64,000 nucleotides of DNA from assembly GCF_000372725.1 (NCBI RefSeq), contig NW_005200291.1:33263-97262 (forward strand), written 5' to 3'. Shown here piece by piece: positions 1-10,330 of this stretch (positions are counted from its first letter, which is position 1; the number at the start of each line of letters is the position of its first letter). The position numbers and the translations under genes are program-made. Below the pieces are notes generated by a model that was not told the DNA's origin, did not search any database, and was given only the letters and a program-made list of their open reading frames with translations. This stretch comes from Emiliania huxleyi CCMP1516 (lineage: Eukaryota > Haptophyta > Isochrysidales > Noelaerhabdaceae).

Positions 1-182
1 TTATCTCTTCCCTGCTTCAGGAATCGGGGGCTCACTTCTTTCCAGCTGGCGGCGGAAGGAAGAGTGAAGGGGGGGGGACACCACCATATAGATGGAATTA
101 CGTGTCCCCAAAGGTAGGACCTGCGTCCTGCACAAAGCAAGAAAGAAGTGAGCCCCCGATTCCTGAAGCAGGGCAGAGATAA
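1..182. repeat. MITE-like inverted-repeat element
   Basis: The first 42 bases are the reverse complement of bases 141-182 with one mismatch (left end TTATCTCTTCCCTGC, right end GCAGGGCAGAGATAA). The 98-base middle has a G run and no ORF. This is the build of a short non-autonomous DNA transposon. The target duplication cannot be judged because the element touches the window edge. Confidence 0.75.
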
Positions 183-823
183 ATAAAGGTTAGGGACGTC
201 TCGGGCAGTTATCGCCGCGTTGAATCCCTCCGTCTGCAGAAACGATCTCCCACCGGTTATAATAACCGGCGGTAATCGATAGTCAAAGTTGGGCGCCGGA
301 GAGCGACAAATCGCCCGCCCATGCCTTTCGATCGTTGAGCAGCGCCCGCGGTGCGCGCGCGCCGCGGCGTTGACCAACGACCGCGCCACTGGGAGCCTCC
401 CGCCCCGCGCGCGGCGCTCCGCATCGAGGCCGCCCACCGGCGCAGCAATCGCATTGCGCACAGTTGGGCGTCGCCCAGAATGCAGGGAAGGCCTTGGCGC
501 TTATCGCCAGCCAGACTGACTCGGCCGCTGGCAGGCGGGCCGACTGCGCGCTCCGAGCACGCGGCCCGGCATTTTCACACAGGCCCGCCAGCCGCCGCGC
601 AGCTCTGGAGAGGTAGCTGGCGTTGCGCTGCACTGCCTGAAGCTGCTGTTGAGCCTCGCCAACAATTGGAGCTGCCCCGCCTGCCGCCGCGAGCGCCGCG
701 CCGTGGCCTCGTTCTCTGGAGAGCCCCAGCACCACCCCTCGCGGCCACTCGCGCCGTTGCAGCAGCTCCGACCCAGCCACTCCGGCTCCCGAGCGCGCGG
801 CGAGCAAGAGGAAGAGCACGCGC
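183..823. other. No gene recognised
   Basis: GC-rich sequence with overlapping open frames on both strands, none with a recognisable domain. I see no convincing gene here. It may hold 5' exons of the ORF that starts at 824. Confidence 0.4.
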
Positions 824-1477
824 ATGGGCCAAAATCCGTTACTGTGCGTTTTCCATCGATGCCGTCGTTTTTCTTGGCTCCGCCGAGCGATGTCTGCGCT
901 CCCTCGGGCCACGCAGCACCAGCACGCTCACGGCCGCGCTTTGCTGATCGGTGACTTTTGGGAGAAGCTGGCCGGCGCGAGCATTGCGCTCACCACCGCC
1001 GTCTCCCTGTGCACTCGCGGCGGCTTTGACCTCGTCGAGCCGAGCGTCTTCTCCAGTGAACTTGTCGATCCGGAGGCGCCCAAGGCGCTGCCCCTCTCCA
1101 CCTACTTTGAACGGGAGCCCATCGCCGCAGCCCTCGCGCCAAGGGCGCTAATCTCGGCCGCAGAATGGCACGCACGTGTCATCGCCACCCCGATGCAGCA
1201 GCGGGCCGCCGTTTTAATCATATGGTCTGACTTTCCGCGCGAGTGCCGCGCCGCGGTCGAGAACCGGACCGGGCTTGTGCGTTGTCCGACGAGCTGCACG
1301 GCGCGCGCACGGCGGGAGCTCCAGGCTGCCTTCACGCGTGATTTGGGGCCTGGAGCCCTGTTCACGCGCGCGCGAGACGTGCAGACAGGGTTGTTTTTGT
1401 TCGCCTCGAGTGTCGAGTCTCGCGTTCTGGCGCAGGTCGGCGTAGTCCGTAGACTAGCCTGTAGAATACGACCTTAG
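824..1477 (+). CDS. Possible O-fucosyltransferase-like N-terminal half
   Basis: An ATG-initiated frame of 217 residues. The stretch around LIGDFWEKLAGASIALTTAV, followed by LPLSTYFE, has the rhythm of the N-terminal part of GDP-fucose protein O-fucosyltransferase-like proteins (donor loop, helix, then an acidic YF motif), but similarity is weak and judged by eye. Bases 1341-1394 recur in inverted orientation at 33172-33225, so part of it is a dispersed repeat. It could equally be a gene fragment. The possible C-terminal counterpart at 14.1-14.9 kb is a different locus. Confidence 0.3.
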   Translation: MGQNPLLCVFHRCRRFSWLRRAMSALPRATQHQHAHGRALLIGDFWEKLAGASIALTTAVSLCTRGGFDLVEPSVFSSELVDPEAPKALPLSTYFEREPIAAALAPRALISAAEWHARVIATPMQQRAAVLIIWSDFPRECRAAVENRTGLVRCPTSCTARARRELQAAFTRDLGPGALFTRARDVQTGLFLFASSVESRVLAQVGVVRRLACRIRP

Positions 1478-1554
1478 TCTGTCGCGCAAGCGTCTCTTTA
1501 TTTAGATGCAAAGTCATAGGGAACGAGCGTCCTCGCCTCTCTAAGCCGCCTCTC

Positions 1555-2391
1555 TCATTCATACGTCACCACGACGGTGGCCCGTCGGCCGCGCATGGCC
1601 TGCGGCACAGGGATGGAGATCGTGTCCCCGGCGGCAGATAGCTCGAACTCTTCACTGTGGAAGCTGCGCTTGCGCTTCAGAGCCCCTCCCCCGGGTGCCT
1701 GCGCAGGCGGCGAGCACATCGGCGCCATGTCGCCGTCCGCAGACGTCGCCGTGACGAGGGTGGTGGCAGCACCACGGATGGCTTCGCCGTCCTCGTCCTC
1801 TGAGGCGCTCTCACAAATGACGGCCTCGACGGACACGTTGCACCGCGGGACGCCAAAGTCTCCGTGGTCCTCCGACCCGGCCCTCCTCTTCCGAGCCGGC
1901 CCTTGGGCCGCCTCTTTGGCTGACTCCGCCGGGCCGAGAAACCGTGCATAAGCAAGAGCGGCTTCGGCAGAGCTCGAGAAGGTGCCAAGGTCGTAGTCCT
2001 TGCCTTCCATGCGCTTGCGCACGTGAAACGTTCCAGACGAATTAGGCGACACGCCACGATATCCCACCTCATTGTTCGCTGGCACGAGCGTCAGCCCTTC
2101 GGCGGCAGCGAGACGTGTCGCCAACGTCTCTGGGTCCGCCTCGCGCGGCGCGCTGCGCAACATTGTGGCAGCCCGTGTACTCGACGCCGCCGCCGCCGCG
2201 GGGAGCAGCAGCTCCCACTGCAACGGCTCGAGCCCTGTCAGGCACTCCTGCCGCTCCTCGCCGTCATCGTACCGCACTAAGTGCTCCAACGTCACTGAGT
2301 CAAACGCCTTGACCTGCCCAGAGTACCACTTCTTGTCGTCTGGCCAGTAGACTCGCACCCGCTTTCCGACGAGATCAGGCCCCTCAAGCAT
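1555..2391 (-). CDS. Tudor-like + AP2-like domain protein
   Basis: A 278-residue protein read from the ATG at 2391. Residues about 5-45 (LVGKRVRVYWPDDKKWYSG, then VRYDDGEE) form a Tudor/PWWP-like barrel of the kind that binds methylated histone tails. Residues about 95-140 (YRGVSPNSSGTFHVRKR, then DLGTFSSSAEAALAYA) match the AP2/ERF DNA-binding fold, with the YRGV start and the AA-YA helix. The rest is acidic and low complexity. Together these suggest a nuclear chromatin or transcription factor; this combination is known in algae but not in textbook plant AP2 families. An upstream in-frame GTG exists, but the ATG is the simpler start. Function beyond the domains is inferred. Confidence 0.7.
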   Translation of the reverse strand: MLEGPDLVGKRVRVYWPDDKKWYSGQVKAFDSVTLEHLVRYDDGEERQECLTGLEPLQWELLLPAAAAASSTRAATMLRSAPREADPETLATRLAAAEGLTLVPANNEVGYRGVSPNSSGTFHVRKRMEGKDYDLGTFSSSAEAALAYARFLGPAESAKEAAQGPARKRRAGSEDHGDFGVPRCNVSVEAVICESASEDEDGEAIRGAATTLVTATSADGDMAPMCSPPAQAPGGGALKRKRSFHSEEFELSAAGDTISIPVPQAMRGRRATVVVTYE

Positions 2392-2459
2392 CGTTGAGTC
2401 GGTCGTGACTTTACTCGATCGGCCGTCCACGAAAGCGCTGGTTGCCTTTTTTCGCGGCG

Positions 2460-2662
2460 CCTCGACGTGCCTACCGACGCTGTCGTGGGATCGCTTGTCA
2501 TGTGAGAGAGTGCTGTTCTCGCTTCATTTTTTTTTGGCGACTTGCGCGCTGGACCGCGCAAGACGTAAACGGATTTCTTGTTTCCTCGATCGCCGGATCG
2601 CGCGGGTTTTCTTTTTCGCGGGCGCCTCTACGTGCCTACCGACGCTGTCGTGGGATCGCTCG
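2460..2662. repeat. Two copies of a gene-5'-end module
   Basis: CGTGCCTACCGACGCTGTCG followed by TGGGATCGCT occurs at about 2467-2496 and again at about 2634-2663. The core CGCTGTCGTGGGATCGC also occurs near 14.07 kb and, inverted and diverged, near 28.30 kb. The copies lie 70 and 240 bases upstream of the Tudor-AP2 start and read CCCACGACAGCG in that gene's sense. Confidence 0.6.
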
Positions 2663-2838
2663 TTTTTTTCTTGCGCGGATTCTTTTCTTTTTTGTGATTT
2701 CGCCAGTTGTGCGCTGGTTGTGCTGGCGCCAGCGGCGCGACAGGCAGCATCACTCGAGGCGCTCTTCGCCAAACAAGAGGCGCCGGCGCATGCAAAACCG
2801 CCGTGGCCAGCGTCCCGAGACCGCGTCCAGCTACTTCG

Positions 2839-3484
2839 TTCCACAAGACGACAAATAAATAAATAAAAACGGACACCTCTCTACTGTGAGATGGGTAAAA
2901 AGGAACAGGCCCCCGCCCTTGCGATCTTTGTGCAGGGTTCTTTGTGGGTGTGGTCGGCGACTAGCCGGGGTCGTCCTCCCGGTGGGGGACTAGCACTAGC
3001 CGTCTTCCACATGGTCCCTCGGGTCCCTGCTGCTCCTAATCTCTTCGTACATCCTCCTGCTGATCTCCGCAAAGTCCTGCTCCCTCCCTCGTCTCGCCCT
3101 GCGCGTCTGCTCCGCCTCGCCGTCTTCTGCCCTGCGTCGTCTGGCGACGGGTCCTCCATAGTCGGTCGAGGTCGCCGCCCTCCTCGTGCCTCTTCCCAAC
3201 GTTCCCTCGGCGGCCGATGCCGTCTGCTCCGGCTCCCCAGTCCCCGGGTCTCCCCTGCTCTCGTCTGCGCTAGTTTCTGCTTCGTCCTCACCGGCGTCTC
3301 TCCTCTTCCCTCTCCCCTTCTTGTATGCTTTGCACATCGCGTCGATTCCTGTTCGCGTGAGCACCAGCCTGAAGCCCGCCCAGCATCTGAACCGCTCCCT
3401 AAGTCGAAGGAGCATCATCAGTCTCACCCACTTCGCTCTCTGCCCACCGTCTCCGCTCCCTCCCGCTTCCACAAGACGACAAAT
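2839..3484 (-). mobile_element. LINE-like insert, copy A, with target duplication
   Basis: The 610-base insert (2857-3466) is flanked by a perfect 18-bp direct repeat, TTCCACAAGACGACAAAT, at 2839-2856 and 3467-3484. On the minus strand its 3' end is a (TTTA)n-type tail after CCGTTTTTATTTATTT. The same sequence recurs at 48.6-49.5 and 49.55-49.86 kb with the same tail but different 5' ends. A shared 3' end, variable 5' truncation and long target duplication are the marks of target-primed reverse transcription, as in LINEs or SINEs they mobilise. No reverse transcriptase is present, so it is a dead 5'-truncated copy or a non-autonomous family. Confidence 0.8.
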
Positions 3485-3540
3485 TGGCAGAGAGAGTTCT
3501 TTTGTTTAAATTCTTTTTACTCCCTCTGCCACATCAGTCT

Positions 3541-5028
3541 CTACAGTCCCAGCTCCACTAATTTGGCTTGATTTGCCTTGATACTCTTGGCACGCTCAAG
3601 CTCATACTCAGAGAGAGGCTGTGTTGAGGACCCAGGTTGCCCTACCCTCTGCCTTTTTCTGGCTGCTGAGCAGGCAGAGCATCTCCAGCCAGCCACTGGA
3701 GGCTGCATCAGGGGAGGGGCTAAGCAGTGCATGTGCATGGTGGTGTGGCAGTCTTTGCAGCACAAGAGCTCATTCAGCCCTGCCACCTGCTCTCCCTGGG
3801 AGCAGGCACAGCAAGTCAGCCCACCCTCTTGCGCAGGAATGGGCTGCCACTTCTGCCCAGCTGTCAGAGCTCTGGTGGCTGTATCCTCAAAGTGATCAGG
3901 GGGCAAGTAGGTGGGTTCACTGGCCCTCCTGGTCTGTCCAGTTGGGATGCTTCTGAGAGGGCAGGAGAAGGCATGAATCCGTCGGACAGCTGGGTTGCCT
4001 GAGTACCAGTGAATGTACCTCCAGCCAAAGAAGACATACCACTTCTTGGGCTCACACCTCACCTTCCTGATTGGGTTTGGTTCTGGTACCCATGGGTTAG
4101 ACTGGGCCTGTGATAAGGCCTCTTCCAGAGAGAGAGGGCTGAGCTCCGCTGCTGATGCTGGCAGCTGGTGGGTTGCGGGGTCGTCCAAGTCAACTAGTGG
4201 GCAGGTTCTGACCACCCCTCTGCTCAGCTCCACCATGCAAACCTTCAGAAGCCCAATAGTTGTTAGCTGTCTCTTCTGCAGTGCTGGCCAAAAGTCTGCC
4301 TCTGGCTCCTCTGTGATGCTAGCAACCCCAGCATTGTCCCACGCAACAAATCGCCACTTTGAGGGCCCGAGGGCCACAGGCAAGATGTATCTGTCATGGT
4401 ACAGCATGAGAGAGCATCGAAAGTTGACTGATTGGTCTTCAGTCATCTCCCCTCCCTCCTCCAAGCAGAGCATGGCATTGGGCTGTGAGCCCCTGGTGTT
4501 GTCATCAGTGTGCTTGGTTACCGCGGCCGTCAAGCAGAAGAAGGCAAAGCGCATCATCCAAGCCACAAACCGTGTTGTGACCAAAGACACTGCTGCTGCT
4601 CTCATGATATCTGCATACTCCTTGCCATTGTCCGGTAGGGAGGTCTCTGATTTACGAGACTTGAAGCAGGCACGTGAGCCACGTACGAGAGTACCAGCTG
4701 GCATGGTGCTGCCCTCCGGGCGGGCGTAGTGATTCATGATGCAGTTGAAGCCGCCGTAGTCAACAGTCGGCTTGCTTTAATCCCCTTCCTCTTGGGTGAG
4801 CTTGAGCCTATGCCAGTTCCTGTCAACATACTCCATTGAGTGCTTGACCTTGAGGACTGCTGTCCTTAGGTGCTCCGGCCGCTTGGAGACTAAGGCGGCG
4901 GCGCCACAGACGTGGAGCTCAGGCAAAGCAGCATAGTCGGCACGTTCTTCTTCACTGATGGTGTTGACAACAGCTGCGATGTCTGAGGCCCGCTTGGCAT
5001 TGCGGGCAGCTTTACTGCCTCGGGGCAT
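3541..5028 (-). pseudogene. PHD-finger protein, one in-frame stop
   Basis: Two open stretches share one reading frame: residues from an ATG at 5028 to a TAA at 4777, then 13 codons (translating SKPTVDYGGFNCI) to an ATG at 4737, then 397 more residues to 3541. The C-terminal 100 residues hold a PHD finger (CCACSQGEQ, CCKDCHTTMHMHC, WRCSACS), a zinc fold that reads histone tails. The upstream 300 residues are unfamiliar but well-formed (WYVFFGWRYIHWYSG). Base composition is clearly less GC-rich than the neighbours, suggesting transfer or a transposon passenger. Either the stop makes this a pseudogene, or the second ORF is translated alone. Confidence 0.6.
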
Positions 5029-5444
5029 ATATGCGCGGGCCACAGCGCGGCGAAATGCGCAATGCCGATGATGGACGGTCGATTACTAATTGAGACTTTC
5101 ACAACGCATTGTCGTGAACACGTTTCGGGACGGTTTGGAAAAATTAAATGCCTTGCGCGGCCCATTGTCGCTCCTGGGCCTTTCCATTTGGTATTTTCGT
5201 GCCGCTTCTCCCTCGGACGCAATAAAAGGCGCACGGCAACAAGTTGCTCGGTCCTTGGGAGCCGCATACTGAGGAGGAGAAGCAGTTTTTCTGCGTATCG
5301 CAGGGAAATGGACCCGCAAGCGCGTGCGTGTTCCGTGCTTCCGTCTGCCAGGCGGCAGCATTTCAGGTCTCCCACCTGGCTGCCCTGGCGGCACACCTTG
5401 ATCCTTGTGGACGCCATTTGAGCAAGCACGAACTGTGGGTGGAC

Positions 5445-5522
5445 GCAACAGAGTTTATTTCCGGCTCCCGTGCTAGTGGCAGTGCGCGCGAGTCCGGCGC
5501 GGAGTGGGGCCGGCGTCGGTGC
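5445..5522 (+). repeat. Mosaic dispersed repeat
   Basis: Bases 5445-5501 (starting GCAACAGAGTTTATTTCCGG) recur identically at 6204-6260. The next 22 bases (5501-5522, GGAGTGGGGCCGGCG...) recur identically at 7586-7607. Two different neighbours thus share adjoining pieces of one sequence, as after segmental copying. Confidence 0.75.
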
Positions 5523-6203
5523 ACACATGAAATAATTTATCCTACGGGACTAGGCACGCGACTGTGGCGCGAACTGCTCTTAGGCGCGAGATAAAAGAAA
5601 GCGGAGGTGACAGAGGCCGGAGGACTCCATCGCCCCGCCCCGCACGCAAAGCTGCTGGGGACCAGATGCAACACGTCATCCGACCGCCACCCGCACCTGC
5701 TCATCGATCTCGACGCCGCCACGAGAGAGCGCCTCACTCAGCACGTCGGCCGCCGCCCAGTCCCACTCGGTGCGCCTAAGGCGTTTGACATCCGCGCCGA
5801 CCGTGAGGCATCTTGTGCGGGTCACCTGCCCGAGGGCACCGGCGGTGAGGCAGAGAGGGCTCGGCCGGATCACGGTCGCTGCTGGCATGTGCGCAGCTGC
5901 TGCAAAGCGAGGGCGCGTCAGCTCCGAAGCGGACGGGTCGGCGGCACAGCGCAGGTGAATCACGTAATCAATGTGCACACCTGCCAGTTGGCGGTGCCTC
6001 GCTCGGCGCAAGTGATATCCGCGACGAACCAACGAGGGCATAGTTTGAAGAATATTCTGTACAGCCTCTGAAGCCACGACAAGGCGCGCGATACACACAC
6101 CATGGCGTTTTGAAAAGAATTCATCTGCGCGCTCCGATCCAGGCTACTTTAACATTGGGTTGTCTGTTTTCTTTCTTTCTTTCTTTACTTTAACATTAGT
6201 TGC

Positions 6204-6260
6204 GCAACAGAGTTTATTTCCGGCTCCCGTGCTAGTGGCAGTGCGCGCGAGTCCGGCGCG
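6204..6260 (+). repeat. Second copy of the 57-mer
   Basis: This stretch is identical over 57 bases to 5445-5501 and in the same orientation. Outside it the two loci differ. Confidence 0.75.
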
Positions 6261-6340
6261 CTCTCGAGCTGCTCTCTCTCTCTCTTCTCTCCCCCCCTCC
6301 CTCCCTCCCTCCCTCCCTCCATTCGTTCTACGGCCGCGCT

Positions 6341-6370
6341 TCAGGGACGGACGATATCGTCCGTCCCTGA
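6341..6370. repeat. Perfect 30-base palindrome
   Basis: The arm TCAGGGACGGACGAT is followed at once by its exact reverse complement with no loop. It follows a (CTCC)n tract. A cruciform, a dimer binding site or the fused ends of a lost element are all possible. Confidence 0.8.
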
Positions 6371-7757
6371 GGCAAAGTTGCTTTCAACGGTTCCGTCAAC
6401 GATAAAGAAGAGAAAAGAAGTTCGACCCGGGACCGTCCGCGAAACGTCCCTCGGTCGCACTTCGGCGACAGTCTCGCTTCGGCCTCTCGCCGCTGGTACT
6501 GAATATGCGCAACATCCATCTGTCCACAACCAATTGGTAGAGCACACCTCGTCTCTGCGCCACAATGGCTGCGTGACGGGCAAGCTCCCAGTGTGGGGCA
6601 GCTTGTGGATTCATCACAGCGTTGAGATCAGGATGGAGCGAGTTGGACCACTCAGAAGCTGACCTGAGCAGTGCCACTGTCAACACGGTCAGGGCAGGAA
6701 GGGCGGACATGGACCCGCTGCGAACTCCCTTGTCTGGGCAGTAGCTGCCGGCCGTGAACCCCTTCCCGGACCAAGAATAAACGTGCATGTGCGATGCGTG
6801 CCGGCGTACGTGGAGCGACCGTTTACTGGCAGATGGATGTGGAAGTGCGGGTGTGCCGCCGTCTCGGTGTGTCCACTCCTTAGGAGTGTTGACGCTACCT
6901 GAGTTCGGCAGCCGCCCGCGGTGATCATGTGCACCTGGTGCACGCGAACTCGCTCGCGGCTCAGCTGCGGCTCGGCTCCGGCTGTCGGTGTCTCGCGTCT
7001 CGCTCCTCTGTGCGGCCGCATGTCGACGTGACATTACTCGGCTCTGTCCTCTTTGGTCTGTCCACAGCTCCCTACCAATGCCTGCCCTGCTGCTCTCTGC
7101 TGAGACTCCCCCCCCCCCCCCCCCAACGACCACTGTGCAGGCGAATGCCGCTCACTGCCGAGACGACGCACCAGTCGTTTCATTCGACCTCTCTAGCAGA
7201 GCACCACACAAGCCCACAGAAAACCTAATTTTTGAACACGGAGGCCTATAAGTGCCCCACCCGTTTTTGTACTCGTGCGTGTGTGGTGCGGACTGTGGGG
7301 CTCAGCGGGGGCAGCCTCCCTCCCTCCCTCTTTCCCTTTCCTGCCTGCCTGCCTGTCTCTGGTCTGTCGGAGTCTGACTGTCTGTGTGAGAGGGTGCGGC
7401 CCGCTAGAGTTCCACCCAACAGCGCGCGCGCCAGGTCGTCTGCCGCGCGGCTCGCCGTCACTGGACACTGCCAAGTCCTCTCGCTCACGTGAGCGGACGA
7501 GCTGGGTTGGGCACAGGTGCGTGTGAGGCACACTCTCACGGCGCTGGTGGCTAGAGGCCACTCAGCAACTCGTACGGCCTACGAAGGAGTGGGGCCGGCG
7601 TCGGTGCCCAGATTAAAGAAAGCGAGCGCGGATACACAGCGCCGTGGCCAGGATACACAGCGCCGCAGGGAGACGCAAAGGACCTGGGGCGGCCGCGGTG
7701 CCAGGCCGTGGCCAGCCCGTGGCCGTGCCCTCCGCCGCCGACAGGACTCGAGGTCTC

Positions 7758-9683
7758 ATGGCCGGCGCGGCGAGCAGCAGCTGGGACGAGGGACTCGGGA
7801 GCGGGGAGGCGGCCGGCGCCGCCGACGCGGGCGGCGACAGCATGGACATAGAGATCAGTGGGGACAAGGCGCGAGATCCCAGCGGTAAGAAGCTGTCTCG
7901 AGCGCCGCTCCCCGAGCTCCCAGCCCAGCTCAAGAACCTGCAAAGTGTTGGCCGCAACTATGTGGGCGCCACGATGGAATCGAGCGTCATCTTCAGAGAC
8001 TTTGTGGCGAGCCGCGCCAGGCGCGCCGCTAATGTGTTCGGCGGAGACGAGGCGCATGCGGCGTGGGAATGCCTCCTCGAGAACCCCGAGGTCGTGAGAA
8101 AGGTGTACCTCGAGCTGTGCGAGGACTACGACGCTGAACGCCTGCCCGAGCTCTGCTGCCATATCAACGACATACTCGTCACGAACACGACCACCCCGTT
8201 CTTCGAGCTGCGGGAGCGCGCTGCCTACCTCCGCACCTTGGTAGAGCACGGCAGCAGCATGAGCGAGGAGCACCTGCATCGCTGGGACGCGGCGCCGTAC
8301 CCCACCCGCGAGAGCCTGGAGATTGACGCGCTCGACATGCTGGTGCAGGCCCTCCCTCGCTGCAAGGGGGCGCCCAGGTCGGTGCTCGAGCTGGCGGGGC
8401 TGGCGGAGAAGCACGAGTGCAACATCTGCCTCCTGCGGGCCGTGAAGCTAGCCTCGGACGAGCAGATAGCCGCGGGAGAGCCCACCGTGCGCTTCCTCTT
8501 CCGAGGGCCGTGCCGCCACGGCCTGTGCGAGGACTGTGCGCGGCGCGATGCGCAGCGGCAGCTGCCGGGCGTGGCGCGCGACATAACCGCGGCGGCTTCC
8601 CGGGGGGAGCTCAAGTGCGTGGTCTGCTCCGCGGCGGTGGAGTGGCCGGGCCGCCGGAGCGCGCCGTACATCTACGAGGAGGCGGACGGGAGCAAGGGGA
8701 CAGGGCCCCTTCCAGGGGGGGGGTCGCTCCTTGACTTGACGAGGTATCTTTTACCCAAGGCATTGGTGGGGGGCCCCATCACCCCGGAAAAAGCGAGGGT
8801 CCTTGAAAAGGGGGACTTCCAGGAGCCGCCAGTTTCCCCCCCCCCCCCCCCCTTGGCCCCCCCCCCCCCTTCTCGGTGACACCTCCCTCCCCTCTGCGCG
8901 CCCCTCCCCCCACCCTCGCACCCCTGCCCCCGCACTCCCACCCGAATGCGGGGCCGTGCCCCCCAGAACAAGGGGCAGCCCTCCCCGCGTCCCAACCTGC
9001 GCTCACGGGGAGAGTGGCCCCTCGTCTGGCAGTGCCACCGGTTTCCGCTGTACGTGGCGGCGCGCTCGGGCTGCTCCACCACGGCCATTAGCAAGCTCAT
9101 CGACGCCTTCCCTGCGGCCGCCTCCGAGCCCTGGAGGGCTGCGCACCCAGCGTGTAGCACCCGTCATCCGTGGGGAGGCCCAGAGAGAGGAGTGTGCGTG
9201 CGCGCGCGTCTCACCCGGCTGCCGCCCCGCCGCCAGGGCAACGGGCAGCTGCCCCTCCACGGCGCGGCCCTCATATCGACCTCGCACGAGGTCGTGGAGG
9301 CCCTCATTAGAGCTCATCCGGACGGCCTCACGGCACAAGACTATGTGAGTGGCGGCTCTATCGCGCGCGCACACACCCTCTTGCCGCCCGGCCTCGCCTC
9401 CGCCCGGCCTCGACTCTCACCGCCCGCGCCCAGGCTCACTGTCTCACCCGCCCCCCCAACCCCGCCTCCTCAGTATGGCCGGACGCCCCTCCTCTGTGCC
9501 GCTGGCAACCCCAGCCTCAAGGTCATAGAGTCCCTGATCCTCGGCCCCCCGGGAGGCACCGACGATTTGGGCAAGCCGGCCCTGCGCATCGCGGACTATA
9601 ACGGGGCGACACCGCTGTCCTTGGCGTCGGCAAATGGTTACGTCGCCGACGGCGCGGAGAACGTCATGCGACGCATGACATAA
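7758..9683 (+). CDS. RING-finger + ankyrin protein, likely E3 ligase
   Basis: The first exon reads from the ATG at 7758. After an acidic, Ser/Gly-rich start and a helical region it carries a RING-type zinc site (HECNICLL, then CRHGLCEDCARRD, then LKCVVCSAAVEW), the fold that recruits ubiquitin-charged E2 enzymes. Downstream exons encode ankyrin-like repeats (FPLYVAARSG, GQLPLHGAALIS, GRTPLLCAAGN, NGATPLSLASANG) ending at a TAA at 9683. A GT-AG intron is clear at 9345-9473. The joins near 8700-9000, a C-rich tract, and near 9150-9236 are not resolved. RING plus ankyrin suggests a ubiquitin ligase that picks targets with the ankyrins; the target is unknown. Confidence 0.7.
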
Positions 9684-10330
9684 GGGAAGGCGCCGTTAGG
9701 ACCTCGCTCCAGCTCATGCCGTGTGCTGAGAGCGCGAGCGTGTCCGCCAAGTGCGTGTAGAAGACACGTCCTCGAGCCCGTGTTCTGTAGATACATGACA
9801 GGGACATGCTCATGCAGAGCCGAGCAGCGCGAGCCGTCGAGTCCGAGCGTCGCGGAGCGATGAGCTGCAACTGCCTTTGTGTGTGTAGCTGTTTTAAACT
9901 GTAAGGGCTGCTCACAAACAGGAAGGGTGAGCAGGAGAAGAGTGTACGAGAAGACGAGTGGGGTGTTGGGACACGACACTGACATGCGAAGGGGCCACAA
10001 ACAAGCAAGAGAGAAGAGTCAGACAGGAGTCAGACGAAGAGAGACCCAACGTGCAAGCTGCAACGACTGTGCGCACAACTCATAGTCATACACCGTATAC
10101 GACCCGTGCTCTGTGCCTCCATACCCCATGTGGGATGGGGGTTGAGCCTCCCTCCCTCCCCTCGCGGCAGGCTCTGCGACAGTACGGGGGTGCGACAGTA
10201 TGGGGGAGGGAGCGGACGGCCCAGGCGGAGAGGGGGGACATGCCTGGGTGCGCTGCTCGCGGCGGACGCGGCCTCTCAGTGCAGTGAGAGGCACGCCAAG
10301 GGAAGGGGAAAGGTGGCGCGTACACAGCCC
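9684..10330. other. Convergent intergenic spacer
   Basis: This lies between the 3' ends of two convergent genes. I see no coding signal, RNA gene or repeat in it. Confidence 0.5.

Larger units (their letters stand above)
5029..7757. other. No gene recognised; repeats and palindrome
   Basis: About 2.7 kb without a convincing gene. It contains a duplicated 57-mer, a (CTCC)n run near 6295-6320, a 30-base perfect palindrome at 6341-6370 and a C run near 7107-7124. It may contain 5' untranslated parts of the RING-ankyrin gene. Confidence 0.5.

Noticed and set aside
6396-7133. 245-residue minus frame
   Set aside because: No domain, composition-driven, overlaps several other open frames and a simple-repeat tract.
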